DNA of 64,000 nucleotides from Metabacillus schmidteae (GTDB lineage Bacteria; Bacillota; Bacilli; Bacillales; Bacillaceae): the NCBI RefSeq assembly GCF_903166545.1, contig NZ_CAESCH010000002.1, positions 1 to 64,000 on the forward strand, read 5' to 3'. The notes beneath the pieces were generated by a model. The model did no database searches. It saw only the letters and a list, made by a program, of their open reading frames with translations, and was not told the DNA's origin. Below, one piece after another: positions 15,813-24,245 of this stretch (position 1 is the first letter of the stretch; each line of letters begins with the position of its first letter). The position numbers and the translations under genes were made by a program.

Positions 15813-17336
15813 ATGGTTACATTAACTGGTCAAACACTTACTTTTGCTGAGGTGCAAAAAGTTCTATTTGATAAAGAGAAAGTTGTTTATTCCGAAGAGA
15901 GCATGAGAAAAGTTCAAGAAAGTCGAAAAGCGGTTGAAAAAATCGTTGCTGAAGGGCGAATCATATATGGGATCACAACAGGATTTGGAAAATTTAGTGA
16001 TGTATTGATTGGCAAAGATGACGTGGAAGCACTGCAGCTGAATTTAATTCGTTCCCATGCTTGCGGGATTGGAGAACCTTTTCCGGAAGTTGTATCACGC
16101 GCGATGATCCTCCTCAGAGCAAATGCTTTATTGAAAGGTTTTTCAGGTGTACGTCCTGTTGTGATTGAAAGATTGCTAGACTTAATAAATTCAGAGATTC
16201 ATCCGGTGATTCCACAACAAGGATCACTTGGTGCAAGCGGTGATTTAGCACCACTCTCACATTTGGCCCTCGTGTTAATTGGTGAAGGAGAAGTCTTTTA
16301 TAAAGGGGAGAAAACATCGGCCATTCATGCGCTAACGAAAGAAGCAATTTTCCCTATTACATTAACGGCAAAGGAAGGGCTGGCCCTTATTAATGGAACA
16401 CAGGCGATGACAGCAATGGGGGTTGTTGCCTATTTAGAGGCAGAGAAGTTAGCGTATCAAACAGAGCTAATTTCATCCGTTACGATTGAAGGGTTACGTG
16501 GAATTATTGATGCTTTTGACGAAGATATTCATCTTGCCCGCGGGTATAAAGAGCAAGTAGAAGTGGCTGAGCGAATTCGCTCCTACCTCTCTGATAGCCA
16601 ATTAACAACGAAGCAAGGTGAAATACGTGTCCAAGATGCTTACTCGATCCGTTGTATTCCTCAAGTCCATGGAGCGACTTGGCAGACATTGAACTATGTG
16701 AAAGAAAAATTGGAAATTGAAATGAATGCAGCAACGGATAATCCATTAATTTTCGATAACGGTGAAAAAGTTTTATCAGGCGGCAATTTTCACGGACAGC
16801 CGATTGCATTTGCGATGGATTTCTTAGCGATCGCAGTGGCGGAACTAGCAAACATTTCAGAACGTCGAATTGAGCGTTTAGTAAACCCTCAACTAAATGA
16901 CTTACCACCGTTTTTAAGTCCTGAACCAGGATTACAGTCAGGTGCAATGATCATGCAGTATGTTGCAGCATCACTAGTATCTGAAAACAAAACATTGGCA
17001 CATCCGGCAAGTGTTGATTCCATCCCTTCATCAGCAAACCAGGAAGATCACGTCAGCATGGGGACGATTGGGGCAAGGCATGCCTATCAAGTGATAACAA
17101 ATACACGTCGTGTAGTAGCGATTGAGGCGATTTGCGGGATGCAGGCAGCCGAAATTCGCGGGCAAGAGAAAATGGCTGCGGCAACAAAGGAATTTTTAGA
17201 GAATGGTAGAAAGATTGTGCCTTATATTAACGCAGATCGAGTATTCTCCAAAGATATTGAAGCAATGAATAATTGGTTAAAAGTAGGAACGTTTCACTTT
17301 GAAAAAAGAGGAGCAAAAAAACCATTCGTAAAATAA
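15813..17336 (+). CDS. hutH: Histidine ammonia-lyase HutH
   Basis: This 507-residue enzyme performs the first step of histidine breakdown, eliminating ammonia to give trans-urocanate. The Ala-Ser-Gly triad that cyclises to the MIO cofactor is at about 141-143 ([15 protein letters not shown]). Other conserved blocks include [10 protein letters not shown] near the N-terminus, the NGTQAMTA segment and the [15 protein letters not shown] segment. ATG at 15813 is chosen because AGAGGAGAAG precedes it. It lies 51 bases after the HutP-controlled terminator and is therefore expected to be induced by histidine. Length and motifs are normal. Confidence 0.98.
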   Translation: MVTLTGQTLTFAEVQKVLFDKEKVVYSEESMRKVQESRKAVEKIVAEGRIIYGITTGFGKFSDVLIGKDDVEALQLNLIRSHACGIGEPFPEVVSRAMILLRANALLKGFSGVRPVVIERLLDLINSEIHPVIPQQGSLGASGDLAPLSHLALVLIGEGEVFYKGEKTSAIHALTKEAIFPITLTAKEGLALINGTQAMTAMGVVAYLEAEKLAYQTELISSVTIEGLRGIIDAFDEDIHLARGYKEQVEVAERIRSYLSDSQLTTKQGEIRVQDAYSIRCIPQVHGATWQTLNYVKEKLEIEMNAATDNPLIFDNGEKVLSGGNFHGQPIAFAMDFLAIAVAELANISERRIERLVNPQLNDLPPFLSPEPGLQSGAMIMQYVAASLVSENKTLAHPASVDSIPSSANQEDHVSMGTIGARHAYQVITNTRRVVAIEAICGMQAAEIRGQEKMAAATKEFLENGRKIVPYINADRVFSKDIEAMNNWLKVGTFHFEKRGAKKPFVK

Positions 17337-17488
17337 ACGTTCTTTCACAATGATAATCATGGCAAAAAATTCAAGAACTAGTTATCGAGGATCAGTACCA
17401 TTCGGTGGTTTTATTGGTTACGGAGGTACTGTTCCTTAGTCATTCACTGAAAATTGAGGAAGAAACTAAGTTTCGAAAGGATGATTCG

Positions 17489-18808
17489 ATGTTAAATGCA
17501 GTGGTGGTTTCTGTGATCGTCATGTCGGTATTGAGCCTTCTCCGCGTTAATGTGATGTTTGCGATTTTAATGGCAGCCGGTGTTGCTGGATTAATGGAAG
17601 GATTGTCACTGTCCGATACGGCGAATATGCTTATCGGTGGAATGGGTGGTCAAGCAAATACGGCATTAAGTTATATATTGCTTGGAATATTTGCTGTTAT
17701 GATTAGTTATTCTGAAATTACTGGATTTCTAGTAAAAAGACTTGTAAGCATATTAAAAGGAAAGCGCTCGATTTTATTATTGACGATTGCCGGAGTTGCA
17801 TGTTTGTCTCAGAATGCTGTTCCGATACATATTGCGTTTATTCCTATCTTAATTCCGCCTTTGCTCCATTTGTTTGATAAAATGAAGATTGATCGCAGAG
17901 GCGTTGCTACGGCATTAACGTTTGGGTTGAAGGCGCCATATCTTATGATTCCAGCGGGTTTCGGGTTAATATTCCACGGGATCATTGCTGATGAAATGAA
18001 AGCAAGCGGAATGGACATCGCTGTTTCATCTGTTACATTTGCCATGTTAATACCTGGAATGGGTATGATTGTTGGGCTGTTGTTTGCGATTTTTATTACG
18101 TATCGGAAGGACCGTGAACTGCCTATTAGTGATGGAGGAGATCAAGGGGGTAACATCGAGGTAGCGGCAGCAAAAGAGGTGGAATTGTCCTTCACATTCC
18201 GTCATTTCCTAACGATCATGGCGATTATCTGTGCACTCATTGTACAACTTGTAGCCGATTCTCTAGTTTTAGGAGCGCTTACGGGAATTGTTCTTATGTT
18301 TTTGTTCACAGTCGTTCCGTTTAAAGAAGGGGAAAAGGTTGTCAATGAAGGTGTTGCTATGATGGGTATGATTGCTTTCGTGATGTTAATTGCCTCAGGG
18401 TATGCAACGATTTTGAAAGAGACTGGTGCTGTTGAGGAGCTTGTCCAATCTGCAACTGGAATCTTAGGTGATAATAAACTGATTATCGCACTTCTGATGC
18501 TACTTGTTGGTCTGTTAATTACAATGGGAATTGGCTCATCATTCGGCACGATCCCGATTATTGCTGCGTTGTTCGTTCCAATTTGTGCAGCAGTTGGTTT
18601 TTCTCCTTTGGCGACTGCTGCATTAATCGGTACGGCAGGTGCGCTTGGGGATGCGGGATCACCAGCATCAGACAGCACGCTCGGTCCGACAGCGGGGTTA
18701 AATGCAGATGGAAAACACCATCATATATGGGATACATGTGTGCCAACCTTTTTGCATTTTAATATTCCGTTGATTGTGTTCGGTGTACTTGCAGCGATTG
18801 TTTTATAA
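17489..18808 (+). CDS. NhaC/YuiF-type transporter, likely histidine uptake
   Basis: This 439-residue integral membrane protein has about 11-12 hydrophobic segments and belongs to the Na+/H+ antiporter-like family that includes B. subtilis YuiF. A loop with AVPIHIAFIPILIPPLL and the C-terminal G-x-GDAGSPASDSTLGPTAGLN block are distinctive. YuiF-type proteins have been predicted to import histidine, and the position directly after hutH supports that here in place of the usual HutM. The start at 17489 is supported by GAAAGGATG and gives a clean first membrane helix; the frame opens at 17405. An inserted repeat element begins immediately after its TAA stop. Confidence 0.8.
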   Translation: MLNAVVVSVIVMSVLSLLRVNVMFAILMAAGVAGLMEGLSLSDTANMLIGGMGGQANTALSYILLGIFAVMISYSEITGFLVKRLVSILKGKRSILLLTIAGVACLSQNAVPIHIAFIPILIPPLLHLFDKMKIDRRGVATALTFGLKAPYLMIPAGFGLIFHGIIADEMKASGMDIAVSSVTFAMLIPGMGMIVGLLFAIFITYRKDRELPISDGGDQGGNIEVAAAKEVELSFTFRHFLTIMAIICALIVQLVADSLVLGALTGIVLMFLFTVVPFKEGEKVVNEGVAMMGMIAFVMLIASGYATILKETGAVEELVQSATGILGDNKLIIALLMLLVGLLITMGIGSSFGTIPIIAALFVPICAAVGFSPLATAALIGTAGALGDAGSPASDSTLGPTAGLNADGKHHHIWDTCVPTFLHFNIPLIVFGVLAAIVL

Positions 18809-18984
18809 GGCTGTTTCCGCATACTTTGTTGTTGTTAATAAAGTGTTTAAAGTGAAAATTAGTTCGTTCCATTGCTCTGCAGATACTGGCATTCCTCATT
18901 TCCCGCAGGAGTCGAGTATCTTCCGCTCCATTCCACTATAGGGTTAGAATAATAGGCAAAAGCAACAATCATTGAGAAAGCAGC
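18809..18984. mobile_element. MITE-like element abutting the transporter stop codon
   Basis: The segment starts GGCTGTTTCCGCATACTTTG directly after the TAA of the preceding gene and ends with CAACAATCATTGAGAAAGCAGC, an imperfect inverted copy. The ends resemble those of the larger element at 19065-19979. Inside is a TTTCCCGCAGGAGTC...CTTCCGCTCC string that I recognise as recurring in Bacillus genomes. It encodes nothing. No convincing target duplication was found. Confidence 0.55.
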
Positions 18985-18988
18985 TTGT

Positions 18989-19031
18989 AAGGCCTGAACT
19001 CGGTATTGAACCGTGCTCAGGCCTTTTTTCT
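18989..19031 (+). terminator. Terminator displaced from the transporter gene
   Basis: AAGGCCTGA (18989-18997) pairs with TCAGGCCTT (19017-19025), with inner CGGT/ACCG pairing, followed by six T. It lies just beyond the MITE-like element and was probably the original terminator of the hutH-transporter unit. Confidence 0.85.
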
Positions 19032-19148
19032 TCACTCGTTTATTTATATAGGCTCTTTTCTAAAGGCTGTTATCGTATAGATTGTTGCTCACTTGAAAAT
19101 ACAGATTATTGTTGAATATAATGCAGTAGTTTCAAGGAGGTATTCAAA

Positions 19149-19259
19149 ATGTGGAGAGATGTTTATGAAGATTTCAGTAAATGAGATAAAAAAAATCAGT
19201 TGGCACTTTTTAAGGCGATGCAACAAGATTTATTTCCAAAGAGTTTATCTGGCATTTAA
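19149..19259 (+). pseudogene. Remnant of IS1595-family transposase N-terminus
   Basis: An ideal AAGGAGGT ribosome binding site precedes ATG at 19149. The frame reads MWRDVYEDFSK, an in-frame TGA (19182-19184), then DKKNQLALFKAMQQDLFP and stops at 19257-19259. The phrase pattern (D-V-Y-E-x-F ... Q-L-A-L-F-K-A-M-x-x-D-L-F-P) is what I recall at the start of IS1595-type transposases. The zinc ribbon and DDE catalytic domain are absent, so the protein cannot be functional. Confidence 0.6.
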
Positions 19260-19350
19260 CTAATGTGTATTTTGGCAGTATGATTATTAATATTATTGAA
19301 TTATTTTTCAAAATCAAATCGGAAAGAGAAGAAATAAACACCTCACATTT

Positions 19351-19824
19351 TTATTTCTTTTTTCCTAGGATATTTTTTAATGGCTTTTGAAGTACATCCA
19401 CAATGGCAGCGATGATAGCTGTTGCTAAAATCCCCAATAGACCTAGTGCTCTCGGACCTGCTGAGTCATCACCTGTGAAATAAGAATGCACCCTTAAGTA
19501 AACTATTCCTAACAAAATGAAGAAAATGATTGTAAAAGCACATTTTTTTATAACCTTCAAGGATTTAAGGGATAACTCGTAAAAAGCGTTATCTTTATCG
19601 ATATAGCTCAATAGTTTAAATGCTTGATACAAAGCAACAGAAAACGTAATGCATATTCCATACGCACATACTAACAATGGATATATCGAGTAATCTCCTG
19701 GACGAACTTTCGCATCTCTTATAGCTGCTTGAGGTAACCAATATACACACACAGCAAGTACCGCAATTCCAATAAGAAAAACAACGACTCTTAAGAAAAA
19801 AGTTGAACCTAGTTTAACACGCAT
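19351..19824 (-). CDS. DUF2975 family membrane protein (passenger gene)
   Basis: This 157-residue protein has four membrane segments (about 9-29, 47-70, 90-110 and 125-148) and a central YIDKDNAFYELSLKSLKVIKKCA stretch that matches the DUF2975 family (YoaS-like). Members are usually followed by a small XRE regulator gene, which is absent here. ATG at 19824 follows GAGGTGC. The gene lies wholly inside an inverted-repeat element with an 8-bp target duplication, in reverse orientation to the broken transposase start, so it looks like a passenger. Function is unknown. Confidence 0.8.
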   Translation of the reverse strand: MRVKLGSTFFLRVVVFLIGIAVLAVCVYWLPQAAIRDAKVRPGDYSIYPLLVCAYGICITFSVALYQAFKLLSYIDKDNAFYELSLKSLKVIKKCAFTIIFFILLGIVYLRVHSYFTGDDSAGPRALGLLGILATAIIAAIVDVLQKPLKNILGKKK

Positions 19825-19988
19825 TTAAAGCACCTCACTGATTTATGATAATATGATTTTAGTATGTTTATTTCTGTTTATCAATAAATTAATTTTGTTT
19901 TTCGTTATATTGTTATTTAGATATTAATCTAATTATATGTGGGAATCATACTTTAGCAACAAACATTGAGAAAACAGCCTTTCTAAAA

Positions 19989-20098
19989 GACTGTTGTTTT
20001 TTAATAATAGTATTGGATGTAAACTGATTAGGTTGATTGGAGCTCCAACCAACTACTACCACACTTATTACAAAGCAACAAAGTTTGCGAAAAAAGCC
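19989..20098. mobile_element. Second short MITE-like remnant
   Basis: Directly after the right target duplication a second segment starts GACTGTTG and ends AAGCAACAAAGTTTGCGAAAAAAGCC, the latter similar to the right end of the element next to it. The left end is weak and no target duplication is seen. The rest of the 19825-20248 gap is AT-rich; a TATAAT at 20186-20191 may be a -10 box for hutU but no good -35 box accompanies it. Confidence 0.35.
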
Positions 20099-20248
20099 TT
20101 TATATAGAATTGATAGTTGAAATAATTTATAAAAAATAAAGAAAAACAAAATAACACGAAATAAATTATAAAATAATCACTAAATTATAATAAATTTCTA
20201 ATAATTTCCGTAATAGAATGAAAGTATCATAACTAGGAGGGGAATTAA

Positions 20249-21925
20249 ATGAAAACGACAACAAACAACAAAATCACACGCTTACAAGGGACACAATTAA
20301 ATACAAAAGGCTGGCAGCAAGAGGCAGTTCTTCGTATGTTGATGAATAATTTAGATCCAGATGTTGCAGAGAGACCTGAAGATCTTGTCGTATATGGAGG
20401 AATTGGAAAAGCGGCTCGTAACTGGGAATCGTTTGATGCTATTGTTACATCACTTAAAGAGTTAGAAAATGACGAGACTTTACTCGTACAATCAGGCAAA
20501 CCAGTGGTTGTTTTTAAAACACATACGGATGCACCACGTGTTCTGATTGCAAATTCCAATCTTGTTCCAGCATTTGCAAATTGGGAAACATTCCATGAAC
20601 TCGATAAAAAAGGGTTAATGATGTATGGTCAAATGACAGCAGGAAGTTGGATTTATATCGGTTCACAAGGAATTGTCCAGGGTACGTATGAAACATTTGC
20701 CGAGTTAGCGTGTCAGCATTTCAATAGTACACTAAAAGGCACAATCACTGTAACAGCAGGACTTGGTGGGATGGGTGGTGCACAGCCGCTTGCCGTAACA
20801 ATGAATGGTGGTGTATGTATTGCGATTGAGGTTGATGAGACAAGAATCGACCGAAGAATTGAGACTCGTTACACAGATGTGAAAGCGCATACACTAGATG
20901 AAGCCATTCAATTGGCAGAAGAAGCGAAAAAGGCAGGGAAAGCATTATCAATCGGTTTATTAGGAAATGCAGCTGATCTTCTTCCTGAAATGATCAGAAG
21001 AAACTTTATCCCTGATGCATTAACAGATCAAACATCTGCTCACGATCCACTAAACGGATATGTGCCTTCAGGGATGTCACTTGAAGATGCAGCACTTTTA
21101 AGAAAATCTAATCCTGAAGAGTATGTAAAGCTCTCAAAAGCTTCAATGGCAAAGCATGTTTCAGCCATGCTTGAGATGATGGAAAAAGGAGCGATTACGT
21201 TTGATTACGGTAATAACATTCGCCAAGTTGCAAAAGACGAAGGTGTAGAAAACGCATTTGATTTCCCAGGATTCGTTCCAGCCTATATCCGTCCGCAATT
21301 TTGTGAAGGAAAAGGACCTTTCCGTTGGGTAGCATTGTCAGGAGATCCTGAAGATATTTATAAAACAGATCAAGCGATTTTACGTGAATTCAGTGATAAT
21401 GAACATTTATGTAACTGGATTCGTATGGCACAAGACAAAATTCAGTTCCAAGGCCTGCCGTCACGAATTTGCTGGTTAGGATATGGAGAACGTGCTCGTT
21501 TCGGAAAAATCATTAATGACATGGTGGCCAGCGGTGAACTAAAAGCACCGGTTGTCATTGGACGTGACCACTTAGATTCAGGCTCTGTTGCTTCACCAAA
21601 CCGTGAAACAGAAGCAATGAAAGACGGATCAGATGCTGTGGCAGACTGGCCGATATTAAATGCCATGGTAAACGCAGTTGGCGGGGCAACGTGGGTATCT
21701 GTGCATCATGGTGGTGGAGTAGGAATGGGCTATTCATTGCATGCTGGTGTGGTCATCGTTGCAGACGGTACGAAAGAAGCGGAAGCACGTATTGAGCGAG
21801 TATTAACGACTGATCCGGGTATGGGCGTTGTCCGTCATGCTGATGCAGGATATGAGCTTGCGAAGAAAACAGCACGTGAGAAAGGAATCAATATGCCGAT
21901 GCTTGATAAGGGGGATGATCAGTAA
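20249..21925 (+). CDS. hutU: Urocanate hydratase HutU
   Basis: This 558-residue enzyme hydrates urocanate to imidazolone propionate using tightly bound NAD+, the second step of histidine use. The N-terminal block with [21 protein letters not shown], the NAD-binding glycine motif GLGGMGGAQ (about 172-180) and the conserved Cys in [12 protein letters not shown] (about 408) are present. The start has AGGAGGGG just upstream. The length is close to that of family members. It is separated from hutH by a transporter and mobile elements, so it may need its own promoter rather than the HutP-controlled one. Confidence 0.98.
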   Translation: MKTTTNNKITRLQGTQLNTKGWQQEAVLRMLMNNLDPDVAERPEDLVVYGGIGKAARNWESFDAIVTSLKELENDETLLVQSGKPVVVFKTHTDAPRVLIANSNLVPAFANWETFHELDKKGLMMYGQMTAGSWIYIGSQGIVQGTYETFAELACQHFNSTLKGTITVTAGLGGMGGAQPLAVTMNGGVCIAIEVDETRIDRRIETRYTDVKAHTLDEAIQLAEEAKKAGKALSIGLLGNAADLLPEMIRRNFIPDALTDQTSAHDPLNGYVPSGMSLEDAALLRKSNPEEYVKLSKASMAKHVSAMLEMMEKGAITFDYGNNIRQVAKDEGVENAFDFPGFVPAYIRPQFCEGKGPFRWVALSGDPEDIYKTDQAILREFSDNEHLCNWIRMAQDKIQFQGLPSRICWLGYGERARFGKIINDMVASGELKAPVVIGRDHLDSGSVASPNRETEAMKDGSDAVADWPILNAMVNAVGGATWVSVHHGGGVGMGYSLHAGVVIVADGTKEAEARIERVLTTDPGMGVVRHADAGYELAKKTAREKGINMPMLDKGDDQ

Positions 21926-23181
21926 TGACAAAACCTATCTGGATTAAACATGCTGCCCAGCTGGCGACCTTAGCTTCAGATGTGAAAGGTCCGCGCTCTA
22001 AAGAAGCCATGTCTGAGCTCGGTTTAATCGAAGACGGCAGCTTGTGGATTGAGCAGGGTGTGATCGAAGCGGTTGGTACAACGAAAGAGCTTGAAAAACG
22101 CTATGCAGAAAGACTTCATGAAGCAGAAGTTGTTGATGCAACAAACCATCTCGTCACACCGGGACTAGTAGATCCACATACACATGTTGTGTACGGGGGA
22201 AGCCGTGAACGTGAATTTGAAATGCGTCTTGAAGGTGCAACATATATGGATATTATGAATGCGGGTGGCGGGATTCATGCGACTGCCCGCATGACAAGAG
22301 AAGCAACCGAAGCAGAGTTAATTGAACAAACAACGCGTCGTCTCGATGCATTTTTTACGCATGGTGTGACTACTGTGGAAGGAAAAAGCGGTTACGGGAT
22401 GAACCTGGAAACAGAGCTAAAACAATTGCGTGTGATGAAAAAGCTTCAGGAACAACATATGATCGATCTTGTTCCCACATTTATGGGCGCCCATGCAGTA
22501 CCGCCGGAATATAAGGGACGTGAAGATGAGTTTGTTGACCATTTGATTAACGATATGTTACCAGTCATAGCTGAAGAAAAACTGGCAGAATTTAATGATG
22601 TTTTTTGTGAAAAAGGCGTTTTCACACCTGAACAATCGGAACGAATATTGGAAGCAGGAAAACGCTTTGGGTTGATTCCGAAAATTCATGCGGATGAAAT
22701 CGAATCGTATGGCGGAGCAGAATTAGCGGCAAAAATAGGTTCCATTTCAGCTGAGCACTTATTGAAAGCGTCAGAAGCAGGCATCAAGGAAATGGCGAAA
22801 TCAGGAACAATCGCTTGTTTGCTTCCTGCAACAGCACTGTATTTACGTGAAGAAGCGGCTGCAGGCAGAAAAATGATTGATGAGGGTGTGGCTGTGGCGA
22901 TTTCAACCGACTGCAATCCAGGGTCTTCGCCAACGACTTCCATGCCGCTTGTTATGAATTTAGCATGTATTTCCATGCGTCTTACACCAGCAGAAGCTTT
23001 AACAGCAGCAACATACAATGCAGCATGTGCGATTAACCGCCAGGAAAAAGTAGGGTCGCTTGAAGTCGGTAAGCAAGCGGATATTGTTTTATGGAATGTG
23101 AAAAATTATCAGGAATTGCAATATTTATTTGGGGTTAACCATGTGAAATCGGTTTGGAAAAAAGGTGTGAAGGTGGTGTGA
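21925..23181 (+). CDS. hutI: Imidazolonepropionase HutI
   Basis: This 418-residue amidohydrolase opens the imidazolone ring to give N-formimidoyl-L-glutamate, the third step of the pathway. Metal-binding motifs are visible: DPHTHVVYGG with His85 and His87, a KIHADE motif (about 252-257) and STDCNPGSSPT (about 327-337) holding the catalytic Asp. It overlaps hutU by one base (TAATG), with GGGGGATGATC as ribosome binding site, and is followed four bases later by hutG, so the three are one transcript. Confidence 0.98.
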   Translation: MTKPIWIKHAAQLATLASDVKGPRSKEAMSELGLIEDGSLWIEQGVIEAVGTTKELEKRYAERLHEAEVVDATNHLVTPGLVDPHTHVVYGGSREREFEMRLEGATYMDIMNAGGGIHATARMTREATEAELIEQTTRRLDAFFTHGVTTVEGKSGYGMNLETELKQLRVMKKLQEQHMIDLVPTFMGAHAVPPEYKGREDEFVDHLINDMLPVIAEEKLAEFNDVFCEKGVFTPEQSERILEAGKRFGLIPKIHADEIESYGGAELAAKIGSISAEHLLKASEAGIKEMAKSGTIACLLPATALYLREEAAAGRKMIDEGVAVAISTDCNPGSSPTTSMPLVMNLACISMRLTPAEALTAATYNAACAINRQEKVGSLEVGKQADIVLWNVKNYQELQYLFGVNHVKSVWKKGVKVV

Positions 23182-23185
23182 AAAG

Positions 23186-24163
23186 ATGAGTGAACAGTGG
23201 CTTCAAACACCAGATTGGTCTTGGAATACTCCGCCGAACAGTGAAGCAGATTATGTTCATCACTGGGTGAAGCAGCTTAACGAAATGAACCATACACCTG
23301 ATTTGATTGTTTACGGTTCACCGATTTCGAGGTCTTCCATTAGTGTATCTGGCGCTTCATTATATCCGGAAGTATTTCGGAAGATGTGGAAGGGATTTGC
23401 GACTTACAACTTAGATGAAGATGTTGATTTGACGTCTTATCAAGTAGCAGATGCTGGAGATGTCGTCATGCATACGACAGATATTCTTTTATCACATCAG
23501 CGTATTCAAGCAGCAACGGCTCATTTAATCCAGCAATATCCACAGATAACAACTTGTATGATAGGCGGCGACCATTCGACAACGGCTTGTGCCGTTCGCG
23601 GGATTAAAGAAGCTCTTGCTGGTGAAACCATTGGAATTTTACAGCTCGATACACATCTTGATGTAAGGGATCCGAAAGAATTAGGACCAGCAAATGGAAC
23701 GCCAATCCGCCAATTAATCGATGGCAAAACGGTCAAAGGGGAGAATGTCATCAATATTGGATTGCATGGCTATTATAATGCAAAGCCGCTTATTGACTAT
23801 GCGAAAGAAAACAAGATTAATATGGTGACATTAAAGCAAGCTCGCAGGCAGGGTCTTATTTCTACGATTCAAGGAGCTCTTGAGCAATTGTCAGCAAAAG
23901 TGGACCGGATTTACGTCACAGTAGATATGGATGTGCTCGATATTTCCGTTGCACCAGGTGTACCGGCGTCCACCCCGGGCGGTATGACCGCGATTGAATT
24001 GTTTGATAGTTTATTTGAAATCGGCAAGCATCCGGCTGTACGGCATATTGATTTTGTTTGTTTGGATCCCAGCAAAGATTCGGCAGTTGCTGAAACGGTT
24101 AAGATCGGGGTGTATGCATGGCTGCAATTTATTACGGGGCGGGTCAGGGGGACAGGTTCCTAG
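23186..24163 (+). CDS. hutG: Formimidoylglutamase HutG
   Basis: This 325-residue ureohydrolase of the arginase superfamily converts N-formimidoyl-L-glutamate to L-glutamate and formamide. Manganese-binding motifs are GGDHS (127-131), DTHLDVRD (about 153-160) and VDMDVLD (246-252). It begins four bases after hutI. The last residues (RGTGS) and the TAG stop are encoded by a copy of the dispersed GGGACAGGTTCC palindrome, so the natural C-terminus appears to have been replaced by repeat sequence. The catalytic core is intact. Confidence 0.97.
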   Translation: MSEQWLQTPDWSWNTPPNSEADYVHHWVKQLNEMNHTPDLIVYGSPISRSSISVSGASLYPEVFRKMWKGFATYNLDEDVDLTSYQVADAGDVVMHTTDILLSHQRIQAATAHLIQQYPQITTCMIGGDHSTTACAVRGIKEALAGETIGILQLDTHLDVRDPKELGPANGTPIRQLIDGKTVKGENVINIGLHGYYNAKPLIDYAKENKINMVTLKQARRQGLISTIQGALEQLSAKVDRIYVTVDMDVLDISVAPGVPASTPGGMTAIELFDSLFEIGKHPAVRHIDFVCLDPSKDSAVAETVKIGVYAWLQFITGRVRGTGS

Positions 24164-24167
24164 TCCC
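24149..24167 (+). repeat. Dispersed palindrome at the 3' end of hutG
   Basis: GGGACAGGTTCCTAGTCCC differs by one base from the copy at 6308-6326. It lies in the last codons of hutG and provides the stop codon. Confidence 0.85.
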
Positions 24168-24245
24168 AGTTTTCAGGTACAGGGCGTATTTTACAGCATA
24201 GATAGATTTTTAGCCTAATTCTGCAATGAAGGGGTTGAACTTGAG

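Larger units (their letters stand above)
19065..19979. mobile_element. IS1595-like derivative element with 8-bp target duplication
   Basis: The left end GGCTGTTATCGTATAGATTG and the right end (inverted, GGCTGTTTTCTCAATGTTTG) are imperfect inverted repeats that agree over GGCTGTT-TC and TTGTTGCT. The flanks are a perfect direct duplication TTTCTAAA (19057-19064 and 19980-19987). Inside are a broken transposase start and a DUF2975-type membrane protein gene on the opposite strand. An 8-bp duplication is typical of the IS1595 family, some of whose members are known to carry passenger genes. Confidence 0.75.

Noticed and set aside
19182..19184. TGA read as selenocysteine in a short protein
   Set aside because: No SECIS-like structure follows, the residue is not at a redox site, and the frame ends 24 codons later; it fits a decayed transposase.
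20046..20190. HutP or CcpA site before hutU
   Set aside because: No UUUAGUU-terminator pair or AAGCGCTT-like core was found in this gap.
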